Source: Promerops cafer
Taxonomy: Eukaryota; Chordata; Aves; Passeriformes; Nectariniidae
Length of the DNA stretch: 64,000 nucleotides
Direction: 5' to 3'
Assembly (NCBI GenBank): GCA_013398275.1
Contig: VZSE01002883.1
Span: 1,197,249-1,261,248, forward strand
Below are positions 1 through 13,200 of the stretch, in pieces. The position numbers were made by a program, and so were the translations under genes. Position 1 is the first letter of the stretch. Each line of letters starts with the position of its first letter. The notes beneath the pieces are model-generated. The model was not told the DNA's origin and ran no database searches. It worked only from the letters and a program-made list of their open reading frames with translations.

Positions 1-1931
1 CAAACGCTGAACTGTCACACTAATGAAAATGTATAATGAGAATCCATTCTAAATGTTTTAGATGCACTTGAACATGACAGTGAACAGCAGTGTATAATCA
101 ATATGTTTAGTCCCTGTGGAGCAAGACAACATAAACACTAAGCCAGAACAGGTGTAGGAATGGCCGGGGAATTATGGAGGCCCGTGAATGGGTGAGTGTG
201 GAAAGTGCCTGTGGCATGTGCACCCTGGTATTTGGTGTTTCAAGTGCATGGAAGGGTGAAACTGAAAGGTTTAAGGTCACACTAGGGTTGGTTTCTGGCT
301 GCAGTATCCACAGGTCAATGCCATGTGTGGTTGACCTGGCTGCTGACAAAGGCAATTCTCTGCATCTGCCTTTATGGGTTCCTCTTAAGTCACACACTGT
401 TCCTGTATTTTTCAGGCAAGAAACAAATGTCTTTGTAGAGTAATCCCTCACATGATCACCTTGCTGCCCTTTCTGGACTCGTAAGGGGCACTGCATGATG
501 TGGCTGAGACCAACTGTGTGAAGCTGAGCTTCCTCTTCCAGATAACTGAAGTGCAGGCTGCTATTAAAGGGCAGCACCTTTACCTTCCTCGCTCCTTTTG
601 CACCACTTGTGTGGTGCCTGGGCTTGGTGCTGTGTCACCAAAGCAGTCACACAACCAGACTTTCATAAGTACATGAAGCTCCTCAGTGCTTCTTGATCCT
701 GCTTGTATGTCTGCTGTGCTTTCCTGCTGCAGTTGGAGCCTGTGGGCATCCTTACTGGCAGTGCTGGGACAGAGGTGGATTCCGAGGCTTGCTCCAAAGG
801 CAGCAGGGAATGGGGGTGCCTGTAGCTGAGGAGAGGGCTGTGGAGCAGCACACCTGACAAAGGTGAGCTGTCCTTCAGCTGTCAGGACAGCACTGCTCTG
901 GGGGTCCGTGCTGACAGCAGAATCCCCCTGGGCTGGAGCAAGGCCAGCACCTGGGGAGGGAGGAGGCTGCTGGGCAGGCTGTGCCCATCTGGAGGGGCAG
1001 CACTTGGTCCTCTGCAGCAGTGGCTCTGCTCTCTGGTAGCAGGAGTTCCTATTGCTCACCTCTCCTTTCACAGACAGTTTGGCATATCCCTCTTGAATGT
1101 TACAAAATCCAGTATTTCCACCAGGAGGCAATGAAGGAAACAGCTTTGTCCTTGGATTTTGAGACCACTTGGATCATTTTCATTGCTTCAAGGTAGAGTG
1201 CATTATTACCTCCCTACAGAGACAGAATGCTGTCTTTGCTGCCTCACAAGAGTTACAGTTCATGTTTGTGTTACAGACAAGGGCCATAAGGACACATGGC
1301 TTTGCCTTTGCTGCTGGGTACAGCATCACTTGGCTGAAATCTCCTGGAGAGTGACCTCACAGTCTAGGATGGGTAAGATGGGAATGCACATTTCAGTTCT
1401 TACTGCCACCTCAGAACCTTTTAAAGGAGCCTTTTGGACACAACAGGCTGGAATTTTATCTGTATCATATCTGTTTTATTGGCCACTGTATTACTAAACC
1501 AGTTGTGTTTATTTCAACAGAGACAACTCCTGAAGCTGGTGAAGATGATGTAGAACATCACAGGATATCCTGTGGCATTTGTTGTAAAGCTTTAGTGTGA
1601 CTTCTGCCCGAATGTTCAAACCAGGCTCAGAGTTAGCAGTGCATGCTACTCTTGGAAAGCTGTGTGCAAAAAAGAATTTAAAGATTGAAGCTTGTGGAAA
1701 AGTGTTTCAGCTTATACAGTATCACCAATGCAAATGTGCAAGGGGACAATGGCCACAGGGATTAATAAAGGTTCCTGTTTTGTCCAGAAATGGTATTGCT
1801 TTTGTTCTTGTGTGGGAAGATAGGGGAAAGGTCTGGAACGCATCTGTGAATGGTTTGGGCCTGGAGGTCAATTACGTGAGGATAATGGGCAAGTAGAAGG
1901 AGTCTCCTCTTTCCAAAGGCTAATTAAGAAT

Positions 1932-1995
1932 TTGACTCCATGATCCTTGTGCCCTTTTCCAACTCAAGATGTTTTATGGGTCTGTGGTTGTGTAC
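1932..1995 (+). mobile_element. CR1 LINE 3'-tail fragment
   Basis: Contains CCATGATCCTTGTG, TTTTCCAACTCAAGATGTTTTATG and a degenerate TCTGTG end, which is the typical order at the 3' end of avian CR1 elements in plus orientation. Only about 60 bp is recognisable. Confidence 0.6.
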
Positions 1996-2684
1996 TGAAC
2001 TCAGAAAAATGAAGCCAGTTCTGGCCTAAGTGACAAGTGTGACTTGCATGCTACACATCATCTCAGGCTGGGTAATGATGTTCTAGGACGTTTCCCAAAT
2101 GCTTTTTTTGACAGCTTGGTGTTTACAACCTGGAAAAGGAAAGGAGAAGTACTGAGATTTTATAGTGAGATATATACTATGTACTGTCCATGGAAACTGG
2201 GCCATTATTTGAATAATAAAGCCTTCACTGAGTGACTGGACATGGTAAGAGACATGAAAAGAGATCCCATTTTACCTCTGAATGGCTTTTTTTTACACAT
2301 CGGTGAGGAGGGAGCAGATGGAACATCTTTATCAATGTGGTCTGGTAGACAAACAGTTCTTTATGTGTCACAAATGGGAATAGTTTGTCGTCTTTTACTG
2401 CCCTACAGGCTGAGGACAAGAAGAATTACTGGTATGGGGTCCTGTTTCTGATACTTGGGATTGCTATTTTTGAGTCCTTGGAATGGTGTGAACACCCTGT
2501 CTTTTTAAGAGTTGCTACAAAGTTGCCAGGTGTGATAATGGATGATGAGTGAGGTGAGACCACTCCAGTCTCTGAGCTCTTGTGCAAGCTGGAAGCAAAA
2601 GCCAAACAAAGTCCAGAAATAGAGACCAGAATGGCAGTGGCTACCAGAGGCATGAAAGAAGAAACAAACATTGTGCTTAAGACC

Positions 2685-2850
2685 AGAAAGGATCATTGTG
2701 GTTACCTAGTCTGACCTCTTGTGCTACACGGGCCACAGAACATTGCTCAGTGATTGCTACAGTTAGGATAGATCTGCTTTTTGGTCTGTTTTTAATTAAA
2801 ATGACACTCAACTTTAAAAGGATATCCACCTCTTAGGCCTGGAGTGATGA
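2685..2850 (-). mobile_element. Old CR1-like LINE fragment, antisense
   Basis: The phrase GATCATTGTGGTTACCTAGT followed by CTGACCTCTTGTG resembles the reverse complement of old amniote CR1 3' ends. The match fades after roughly 150 bp. Heavily diverged, so class and borders are uncertain. Confidence 0.4.
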
Positions 2851-3788
2851 AGGGCCTGCAGTGTTACCAAAAGGTGTCATGTTCAGCTGAGTTGAATCTA
2901 TCAATTCTGTCTCTTCAGGGTGCCTTTGAATCCTCACATCGTTCTTGTTGCTCCCAGAGTTGTGTGTGCCATCATTAATTACTGTCTCACTGTGCATCCC
3001 AAAGCAACTATTGGGAGCAGTCTCATACTTGGTTCTGGATCTGTTCTGGACTAAGAACCAGCACTTGTTTGACTGAGTCCAAAGATGGCCCTTCAGTAGT
3101 GGTTGCCCACTTGAAACTAGTTCTGGCTAAAAGAGAAATCCATCCCATTTAATCTTCTAGCTGGATTAATCCCTGTAGTGTCCACAATGTTGTGTAAAGT
3201 TAATTTTTGTGTTGGAATAGTGTGCACTAAAGGTTACCAAAATTCTGGGGTAATGTGCCAACATACAAGAGACATCAAAGGTTTGTAGTAGGTTTGGTCA
3301 ACAAGATTGCAGTGCTGATAGTCAAATTAATTCTGTTCCTCCTTTCTCATGCCAGTGATATTTATTTGTTGTTGTTTGCTCTGTTAGGTTTATTCTTGCA
3401 TGTGCTTGGTCACACATTTGTGTTTTCCCCACTCTGTGATGATACTTGACAGCTGACAAGGAGCAGATTGGGAAGGGCTGTTTGCTTTTTGAGGAGCCTG
3501 AGAGTGAGCTCAGTCTCACACTGGGAGCTATTTGCTTTTGGCTTCTGAGGGTTCTGTGCCTCTCTCCCATGGTTTTTGCTCCCTTTCACCAGAGGCAGAC
3601 CTGGAAAGGAGGCAAATGAGCTTAACACCTGCCCAAAATAATTGCAAACAGAACCTCTCCTGCTTACTTTCAGCAGAGGCACTGGGAACACAAGGCACTG
3701 TTATAGTTAAAATGGGTCAGACATTAACTGTGTCTTTCATTTACATGTCTTGCTTCTTCTGCAGGAACCAGAAGAATCAGAAGTCCTC

Positions 3789-3803
3789 TTTTTTTTTTTT
3801 TTT
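3789..3803 (+). repeat. Poly-T run (T15) before CCCCTAG
   Basis: Fifteen consecutive T followed by CCCCTAG, giving a strong look-alike of a polypyrimidine tract and splice acceptor inside the intron. Confidence 0.9.
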
Positions 3804-4172
3804 CCCCTAGACCCCTATTTCATTGGGGATCCATACAAACTACGTCCCCTTAAATGTGAAAAACTCCAAGTGATTCATCAGCACTTTGAACATGTTCCCT
3901 GACGTAAATAATACATCCACATGCCCAAAGAGGTGAATTTAGAGCAGTGAAAATGTTTTCAGACTGGAAAGGGATAATACTGTTTGAGAAGCAAATGTTG
4001 CTTTCAGGCTGTGTAGTTGATTAAGGATAGTAGTATCCACAGAAAAGATCACAAAACAGTTTTCAAAAAGAGGTCTCCTTAGCATGAGTGAATAAACCAA
4101 GGTACTGCATTTAAATTCCCAAACTGCTGTGTTTCAGGAGTTGATTTCAAGAGCACTGTTCATATGTTGCAG

Positions 4173-4259
4173 GTTATACAGAGGATATTCTACACAGTCA
4201 ATCGATCCTGGTCGGGGAAGATCACTCTAACAGAGCTGAGGAAAAGCAACTTCCTGCAA
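4173..4259 (+). CDS. PPP2R3A: PPP2R3A coding exon (first in window)
   Basis: Phase-0 exon of 29 codons beginning [16 protein letters not shown] and ending RKSNFLQ. It has a TTGCAG acceptor and a GTACGT donor. It is the linker and helical segment just before the first EF-hand region. I looked for the preceding exon (the conserved region ending in RYITT in human) between 1 and 4172 and did not find it, so it lies to the left. Confidence 0.93.
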
Positions 4260-7200
4260 GTACGTGGGCTTCTGTGGGAACAGGATCCAGAGTGCAGCAT
4301 TCCTTGTTCTGTGGCTGGGTGGTGAGGGAGCTGTGCCTGGGCTGCAGTGGGATGAGCCAGGTGCTCAGGGCCAGGAGTCTGCTGGGGCTACTGGAGGAGC
4401 TGTGTCTGAAGAGCAGACACAGGAGCTGTGAGAAGAGCAGGGACAGGAGTGGCACCAGGGCTCTGAGAGAAGGTCAGGGCATGACCGTGCTCCAGCTCTG
4501 AGGCCATATGGAGCAGCAGCCTGGCTCCTGGTCCAGACAGCAGGAAGGGAAGCAGGACATAGCATTGCACCCATGTGAAGTGGCTCACAAGCAGCCAAGA
4601 AGAGCTGCAGGAGTGCCAGGGGTAGGAGAGCCAATTTCCTGCTCCTAGGCGGTCCTCAGGCCACTGACAGCTGGTCAGGAACATGTCTGCAATTGCAGGA
4701 CAAGGCACCTCGGGAGCTGATCTCCACAGGATAATGAATGGAGCTCCATTGTTGTTCCAGTGCCTGCAGTGTGTCCTTATGTCAGGATTTGAATCTCTGT
4801 CCTCTGCATTTTGCCCAGAAGAGCACTAGGTTAAGACTGTCTCAGGCTGCTCATGTCCAGCCCAACCTAAAGAGCCAGAAAGTCTTGAGGCTGAAAGGTG
4901 AAGGACTGGCTAAAACAGTGAGATTTCCCTCCTGTGTCCTGTTTGCCCTTCCAGGTGTTGTATGCTGTCTTCCTCAAACCCCTCAAGTATGAATTCACAT
5001 TCTTTCTCCTTTCAGACATCATCTCCCCTATTTGACCCCATCAGCTAATGGAAAAATGAGTGCTCTTTTGAATTGGCTCATGCCAGTCCAAGCCCTGGGA
5101 TCCCTGTTCCTTCACAACCTCTGTTACAAATAAATCTTCCCAAATTATCCTGCATCTTTATTCACTCATTTTCTTTCTTTAACATTCTCTCCATTTTTCT
5201 CCTTTCACATCTACTCTGCCTTTCATCTCCTGCAGCAGGGAAGTTCAGCTCCTTGCTGCATGTGTAAATGGCATCTTTGGGTGTGATCAACAAAAGAAAA
5301 AAGTAGTTATGGCAAAAGCTTCCTGAGAGATTGTCATCTGTAAAGAGAGAGAGAGAGAGAGACAGACAAGGTCTGGAGAGGCCAGTGAGAGTGATGGATC
5401 AAAGGTGTTGAGGCTTGGGTGTCAGCAAGTTAGAATAGTGCAGCTCTGGCAGTGCCATCCTGTTATCCCTGCCAGAAACATCACTAAACCTGGTGGACAG
5501 CAGGATGTGAGAGTTTTGTTTGATTCAGTTGGATTCCTTGGATGTGGAGGTGACTGGAAGTTGATATTGCAATACCAGTGCCAACACATAACACAGCATC
5601 TGTTTTTATGGTTATGGTAGCAGGGCCACTGAGCCTGCCTGCTTGGGGACACCGTACCCTGGGATAGCTCAGGCTGTGTTTTGCCTCCTCCCTTGGGAGA
5701 GGCTGTGAGGGCAGGGGGGGCCAGGCCTGCAGCTCACTAGAGCCATGATTCATTAGACAGGAAGGCTTCTGGTGTTTTGTGGCCTCAGCACCAAGAACAG
5801 TAGGGAGGTGGCACTGGGAAACATGCAAATGTCCTCTTGTTGCTGGGAAGGACAGGGAGGTGTAAAGTGGGTATGAAACATGGATGTTAGCACTAAATGT
5901 TTCCTAGTAAGGCATGTCAACAGATGTTGGAGTTGGCAATCTGTCTGAGCCTCCCAGTTAAACCAGAAAGATTCCTGCAATAGCACAGGGAAGTCAGTGT
6001 GATTAGTTTGAGGTCCATCTCTCCTGTCCCAGTCCAGGTGTGAGTCTGGAACAAGACTTGATTTTGCCCTTCAGGAGGTAGACAGGGATGTGTGATGTGT
6101 AAAGACATACCTCAGTTCCTGTGGAAGATTGTGGACTCGCTGCTTGAAGTGGCTCTAAGAGTCTGTGGTGCAGGTCAGGATTGTTTCCCAGACCATGGAT
6201 CCCAGCTGATGCAGCAGTTTGTGTTCCTGTTTCTCTGCCTCACTCTTCACTAGAGCTGAAAGTGAGCAAAACTTTTGGACAGGAGTGGCAGAGATATTGG
6301 GCTAAGCAGGATGGCCAAGCCAGGGGCTCTGTAGGTGCTTGCTAAGGAATACAGCAACCACATCTACTGGGGAAAGGCCACACTTCGGGTTAGTTCTCAG
6401 GGCTCTGTTCACCCAGCTTCCTGAGAAACTGGAGCACTTCAGCTGCTGAGCTGCCTCTTCATCCAGGTTTAACTTCCCACTGTATTTGTATCCTTTCAGA
6501 CTCTTGCTCTCTTGGAAGAAGAGGATGACATAAATCAGATCACAGATTACTTCTCCTATGAGCACTTCTATGTGATATACTGCAAATTCTGGGAGCTGGA
6601 TACTGACCATGACCTTTACATCAGCCAGAAGGACCTGGCTAGGTACAGTGATCAAGGTATGCTGCCTGCAGATGTGGTCAGGGCATTGCTGAAAACAGAA
6701 TGTTCCTACTGAAGAATAAAGCTTGACTTTAATTTGATTAATTTGATGCCTCAGAAAAAGTTTTAATGTAGGTACCCATCTCTTAAATAAATGTTGCTTT
6801 AGAGAAGGAGTTGTACAAGCTTAGACACAGAGCACTGCAGGACACACTATTTTCTGCATGAGTAGCTACAGATGGTGCTTCTGTTAATGTGTGGGTCACT
6901 GCCAGGAGGACGGGCTAAAATAATGTCCTGAAACTTGCTTATTATTTACTGAGGGCTTTGCAGGAACTTGGAAGTAGGGACAAGAAGGATGAGCCTGTGT
7001 GAACTTCAGAGATTGTTGAAGTGCAGTCTAGTTATGCATGAGAGGAATCCAGAGTCCAGTGAAGCTTGGGGGATTTCAGCTTGCAGATGGACTCTGGGCA
7101 GTATCTCTTCAGTTCAGCATGGATCTTCCTTTCCAGAAGTTGGGCTATTTGTTTTCAAAGGTTCAAGGGCCATAGATAAATTAATGGAATACAAATCCAC

Positions 7201-10200
7201 AAAGGGCTAAAACACCTGTGTGTTCCTAGTGCAGGCATTTATGGGGAGGCTGTGAGGGTTCTGGGTGAGTGTGGCAGTCACAGCACTCCGGAGTGTTGAT
7301 CATAGGGCTGGGTGGGTGAGGATGGAGGAGTGCCTCCCTTGGGATGGGTCATATGGGAGGTTGGTCCCTGCTGGGAGGCTGCAGTGTGGAATGGAGTATT
7401 TGTTGTACAGGAGGCTTGAGAGCCCTGAGGTGCTGGGGAGCCAAGGATTAAGGGGAGAAGCCATGGGTGCAGTGCCCAGCAGCCCATCAGCTGTGCCAGG
7501 GCACCTGAGGGGTGGGGCAGGCTGGGTCTGCCTGGCTGCAGTGCCAGAACTGTGCCAGGACCACAAGAGTGATGGAGAACATAAAGAAGGAGTCCAGGTG
7601 GGGCTCGTCTGCCTGGGGTGGTGAGGTCACTGTGCAAATCCTGCCCAGAACTGATACCTGGTGCTTGGCTTGTGCTCTGCCATAACCATCTCTCCCACAT
7701 GTCTGCTGGCTGGGAGAGCCTCACCTTTATGCTGGTGATCATTGTCCCCTGCAGCATGGTTGCCACAGCCTGTCCTTTCCTCAAAAGTGTTTTGTGTAAT
7801 TTTTGCTTGATAACTGAACTTCTTCTGCAGTAAACATTGGGATAGTCTACTTCTTCTATGTGACAAATCCTACTGCAGCAAAGTAGGAGTAACATGCCCA
7901 TTTCCAAGGATGCAGATAACAGTTGCCATCTTCATGGGGCAGTGTGGTGTTTGGGAGGATACAAAGGCAAACACACTGGAAGAATCATCTTGGGGTTTTA
8001 GAAAATGCTGCTAAACAGAGGGTGGTTAGACAGGCAGTGTAGTTAGAGCCTTCTTTTAACAATGGGAAGGGGCTTTGTGTGGATTCAGCATGAACAACTG
8101 ATTGTAGTTATTCCTGTGAGCTGTAGCTTCATTTTCTCTGTGTTCTCCTTGTTTCCAGCTTTGTCAAACAGGATCATTGAGCGGATATTCAGCGGTGCTG
8201 TGGTGAGGTGAGGAGTAGTACACTGCTTGGGGGAAGAAGGGAAGGGAATTTCTGTCAGGCTGAGAAATACAAGTTATTCTCAGAAGTGCCCCTGATCAGA
8301 ATGGTTTGCAACAGAGTGCTCCAGCTAGAGCTGCCTGAACATGGAGTGAGACTTCTGGGTATCTTAAGAAAATAAAATAAAAATCCCATAGGATGGGCTA
8401 ACTGGGCATAGCTGGAAGACATGGCACAGGGATAGCTGGAGAGCACTGCTTTGAAGTCTCTGAAAAGGGACGTGCTGTGGGAGGGGATGTGGCAGATGAG
8501 GTTCAGCTCTGCAGTGATAAAAGGCAGCAAATGCTGTACCTGGTGCTGCAGGGTGCAGGGAGTGCAGGCTAAATAGGTGACAGTGCCCCATTTTCTCTCA
8601 CTAATGATTTGAAAAATCCCTTTGATGATGTCTTGAGTATTTGGGGGCCTGGTGATTTTTTAATTTTTTTTTCTGCTATGTCTTCTAGAGGCACTGAAGT
8701 TCAAAAGGAAGGGCGCATGAGTTACGCAGATTTTGTGTGGCTCCTGATTTCAGAGGAAGACAAAAGGAGTGCTACAAGGTGAGACTGATGACTGTGTCTT
8801 AGTAAAATCATTCAGATGAGCAAATAAGATAAGGAAACTTTTGTGACCTACCACTTTCTAAAAGAGAGAGCAGCTTGGGGTCTGGAGGTTGTTAGGAAGA
8901 AAACATCTTACTGGTGCTGCTTGGTCAAATCATTTGCCTTTCTTGAGGAAAAATTGTGTAGAAGCAGAGTTTTCTTGTCATTTCTTGTGTCTTGGTAGTC
9001 ACCCGTGCCTTTGATCACTTCATGCCAGGGGGCACTGGCTCTGAGCACACACTCCTGAGGTGCTGGCAGCAGTTGGGCACATCCCTTCACAGGTGGAGTG
9101 GGTGTGTAAGGAGGGTTTGTAGGGAAACTTCACTGTGACACTTTGTAAAACCTGCCTGTGGCCTGGTTTGTACAGCCAGGGGGAGACTGCTGTGCAGGGG
9201 TGATCCAGATGTGCATGTGAGTGTTAGCACAAGGAATCTTACACGTAACGAGAGAAGAAGAATCCAGAACTGCAGGCTTGGACCCTTCAGAGGGGAGGAG
9301 GGATGCAGAGTGCAGCTGCCTGAGAGCTCTGCCTTGTGTATAAAGGAGCAAATGAGTGCATGACACAGCAGCCTTGTCCCTCACCAGGGTCCCTGCAGTG
9401 TCCTGGGCTCAGAGCTTGCCCTGTTTGGCCAACTCTTGGTGTGCTGGGTCAGACAGGAACTTCCTGCCCTACGTGAGCGTCCCTTGGGCTGCAGCACAGT
9501 GAACACTGGGTACAGGTGAGACAGGTAATGAGTGTGGCTGTGCTGCTCACAGCCACCTGGGAGACTGACAGGAGGTGCTTGGAGTGTTGACTGTGCCCTG
9601 AACCTTCCCAACGGTCTTATCATCCCTGGGTTTATGCCAGGCTGTGGCAGAAGAGCCTTGGGGGCTGGGTAGGGGGAATGTGCACTGCTGCAATCTCTGC
9701 TGTGTGGATGTCCCAGTGCAGTGCTGCAGTGTCCCTGCTCTGTTCCCAGCATCGAGTACTGGTTCCGCTGCATGGACCTGGATGGGGATGGGGTGCTGTC
9801 CATGTACGAGCTGGAATACTTCTATGAGGAGCAGTGTGAGCGCATGGAGGTGATGGGCATAGAGCCGCTGCCCTTCCAGGACCTGTTGTGCCAGATGCTG
9901 GACCTTGTTAAGCCAGAGAGGGAAGGTAAGTCCTGTTTAGGCAGAGCTTTCACCCCCTTTCACTTGTGGGGGATTGAGAAGGTAAAGCCACTGTGAAACC
10001 CATCTACAGGCAGAGCCCTGTGTGAGAGTCCCAGGGTGGAAGTTACTGCACATTGGGCCATGGTATTGTGTATCAGGAGGGCTGAAATGCTAAAACAAGA
10101 GAGCTTGTGAATTAACTGCCTGGGACTGAAGCAACAATTCTTGTGTGCTCCAGCTGTGGGATGTGCTGACAGTCTACACTGTAAACTTGAACCATCCCCA

Positions 10201-13200
10201 TTCACATGCCTTCATATTTCACATGAATGTCAAAGGCCTCCATGTGTACGTGAGATTTAAGGTAATAAACAAACCCATTTATTGAATAATGTTAAAATCC
10301 TTGACTGACTTGGGAAGGAATTTTGTGCTATTGAAGCCTACTGGTGTTACAATTAAAACTTTTGTGAGAACTCAGTAACACAACCATGTGGGGTTTTTCT
10401 GTAGGAAGAGTAACCTTGCGAGACCTGAAGAGGTGCAGAATGGCTCATGTGTTCTTCAACACCTTCTTCAATTTAGAGAAATACCTGGACAATGAACAGA
10501 GGGATCCCTTTGCAGTGCAAAAGGTATAAATCACCTTTATTTCTAAATAAGGAAATCTCACACTCATCTTTGGAGTGCTCCTGGATGTAGGGAAAATCCA
10601 ACTGAATAAAAGAACACTTTTTTCACAAGTACAGCTTATTGATTGTCTCGCAGAAGCCTTTATCTGCTCAAAGTACAGAAAAGTGGTGGGAATGCCAAAA
10701 CCAGCTCTGGTTCCCTCACAGTTGTTCCCACATAATCTCCAATAGAAACTTTGTGGTTCCATGATTCAAGACTTAAATACATCCCAAGACAGAACCATCC
10801 TTTTTTTTTTGTTTGTTTATTTGTTTAAACTGGATCATCATAAAAGCAGTCAAGTGGGACCAGAGGGATAAGTTATTTTCCTCCTCCCCATTAGTAAATG
10901 GCAGAGGGCCAGGTATTTATATAGAAGTGTTATCCTGTCATCTTCTCTAAAACTTGCCCTAACTTAGCAAACTGTAAAGAGTCCCTCAAAAGATCAGTTA
11001 CAATTAACCTTTGATGGACAGATTTGAAACCACCCAGTTCTTCCGTCCAGTATGGAGTGCACAAACTGAGCTAGAGCACGGCAAGTGTGTGGTTGTTGCA
11101 TTTCTGAAGTGGAGCAGATGCAGTTTGTTAGCATCTCAGGTCACATGCTGAGTTTTACAGACCCTGAGAGGTATTTTTTCATAGTCCTTTCTGTGCAGAT
11201 GTTAAAACGCTCCAAGATGGTTGTGACTTTCTCAGTTAAGGCAATTTTTGCCTGGCTGTTTCCATCCATTCCTTCCTACCCTAGAGGCTGACTGTGTGAT
11301 CTCTTTAGGACACGGACAGCGACAGCCCCGAGCCCTCAGACTGGGACAGGTACGCGGCTGAGGAGTACGAGATCCTGGTGGCCGAGGAGTCTGGGAATGA
11401 GCAGCTCCAGGAGGGGTGAGCACGGGCCTGGCACGACCCTGGGCACTGTCCTGGGCACACATGGCTGCCTCCAGCTGGGATCTGGTGGGGGCACGTGCTG
11501 CCACTGCCAGCACAGGGAGTGGAGTAGTGGGTTGAACATTTGGACTGGACTCTGGAGCATGAGGCTCGGGACAGCTGCTCCCTACAGCAGGAGTGGAGTA
11601 GTGTTGGAGGGCAGCCACTTGGATCAGCTGCACACATCAGTGAAGGGGGAAAAAAGGCAAAGCCTGTTTCTTTTGGTCACTGTACAAAAACAGAGATCAA
11701 ATGACTTTTGCTGGTCTTGGCCGTGTATTGACCATGTCACACTGTCATAGATTAGAAGCTATAGCTCTGTTACATTTATTATACCTAGCAGAGACTTTCT
11801 TTAGTCCACCTTAATCTATTAGTCTGTGCTCTTCATAAGTTATATTTCAATATTTTCATTCATTTACTAAGTTTGTTGAGGTTTTTTTTAAATACTTGGT
11901 TTCTTCAATACTTACACAGTTTTCAGCCTTCTGTAAGACTCTGGATGGACACACCAGCTATCTTTAGCCCGTGAATTTAGGCAGAGCAGTTGTTCCAGAA
12001 CTTCTCTGTGGGCAAGGACTTCCTGCAGATAAATGGAGACTCACTCTAACTTTCCCTTAGATTTTTGTCTGTGTTGGCATAAATATTCTTGAGAATATTT
12101 CTTTAAGCCACCCAAAGGACGCTTACCCTGTGTTAATCCTGCATGATTCAGGATTGCATCCAGTCTTAAGCATTATTTATAGAGCCAGTAAAGTATTAAG
12201 AAGATTGCATCATTTTCAAAACTTCCCACACTGGAAATTGCTTGGGATAACAGTAGCACCTACTAATTAGGCACAGAGATTTGCAAAGCTATTGAGAGCT
12301 GTTCCCCTCTCTGCCTGTGCATCCAAACAGCAACAGGCTGTTCCCTCAGACCCTCTGAGCTGCCTGGCCTTTCTGTGGCCTTCACAATGGAAGATGAGGT
12401 AGGGCAGGATGGAAGATGAAATTGCTGTATTCCCTGCAGCTGCTTTGCAACACCTGTGTCCTCAGCACAGAAAAGAAACAGGAGGCTACCATTAAAGCTT
12501 GATGCAGGACCATGAATTCCCAAAGCCACCAAAACCAGGGGAAGAGCAACAGGCCATGTCAGATTTTTGAAGTTGGTCTGAAGCAGCTCTGTGTCTTCCT
12601 GCAAAGAGCATGTCAGCAACCTGGCTGCTAGCTTTTAAGAGCCCCTGAAAAGCTCTGTAGTCATGGCAGCAGGATTAGATCTCATTTGTGGAGCATAGCA
12701 ACAGACCACAAAGGAAAAAAGAAAGGAAAAAGAAAAACAAAGAGCTGGATGCCCAGACAAATTTGCCAGAAAGAGCCATTGAGTTTTTGCACATAGATTA
12801 TTTCTGCTGTGTTTTGAGGATGACAGAAACAGGGAGCGGGGACAGAACCAAGACAATTCCTGGTGAGCTCTGGGAGAGGCTGGAGGATTTTTGGCTAAGT
12901 TAGCTGGCAGAACATGAAATCTGGTCTTTGTCTTATGAATACATTTGAAAACAACCATCATTCAGCAATCACAGATGCATTAATGAGTGTGTCCCGCTTC
13001 TGTGATTAGCCCTGTCCCTGCTTCTCTGGAAGGAAAGTTGCTAAAGCCAGTCAGTCTAAAGCTGGCTGAGGCATGCCCAGGAGAGAGCCCTGCTCCTGGA
13101 ATGGGAATCTCATCACGGCAGTGGATACTCCCAGTATCCACAGATAACTTCCAGGATGCTGGACTCCATCAAGAGCTGCAGTCACCAAAAATAAGAGGAA

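Larger units (their letters stand above)
1..4172 (+). other. PPP2R3A intron (3' part) with repeat fragments
   Basis: No exon supported. Contains a CR1 3'-tail fragment near 1932-1995, an old CR1-like fragment near 2685-2850 and a T15 run at 3789-3803 that mimics a splice-acceptor tract. Open frames here are short and show no recognisable protein. Confidence 0.7.
6657..9749 (+). other. Three PPP2R3A introns (6657-8158, 8208-8688, 8779-9749)
   Basis: These contain only unremarkable sequence to my eye. The long antisense open frame at 7278-7907 is moderately GC-rich intron sequence without recognisable motifs. No RNA genes seen. Confidence 0.7.

Noticed and set aside
3811..3903. Possible exon after a T15 tract and CCCCTAG, opening a 30-codon frame
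   Set aside because: It has no donor before its stop codon, its phase does not fit the next PPP2R3A exon, and I recognise no homology. The T run makes the acceptor look better than it is.
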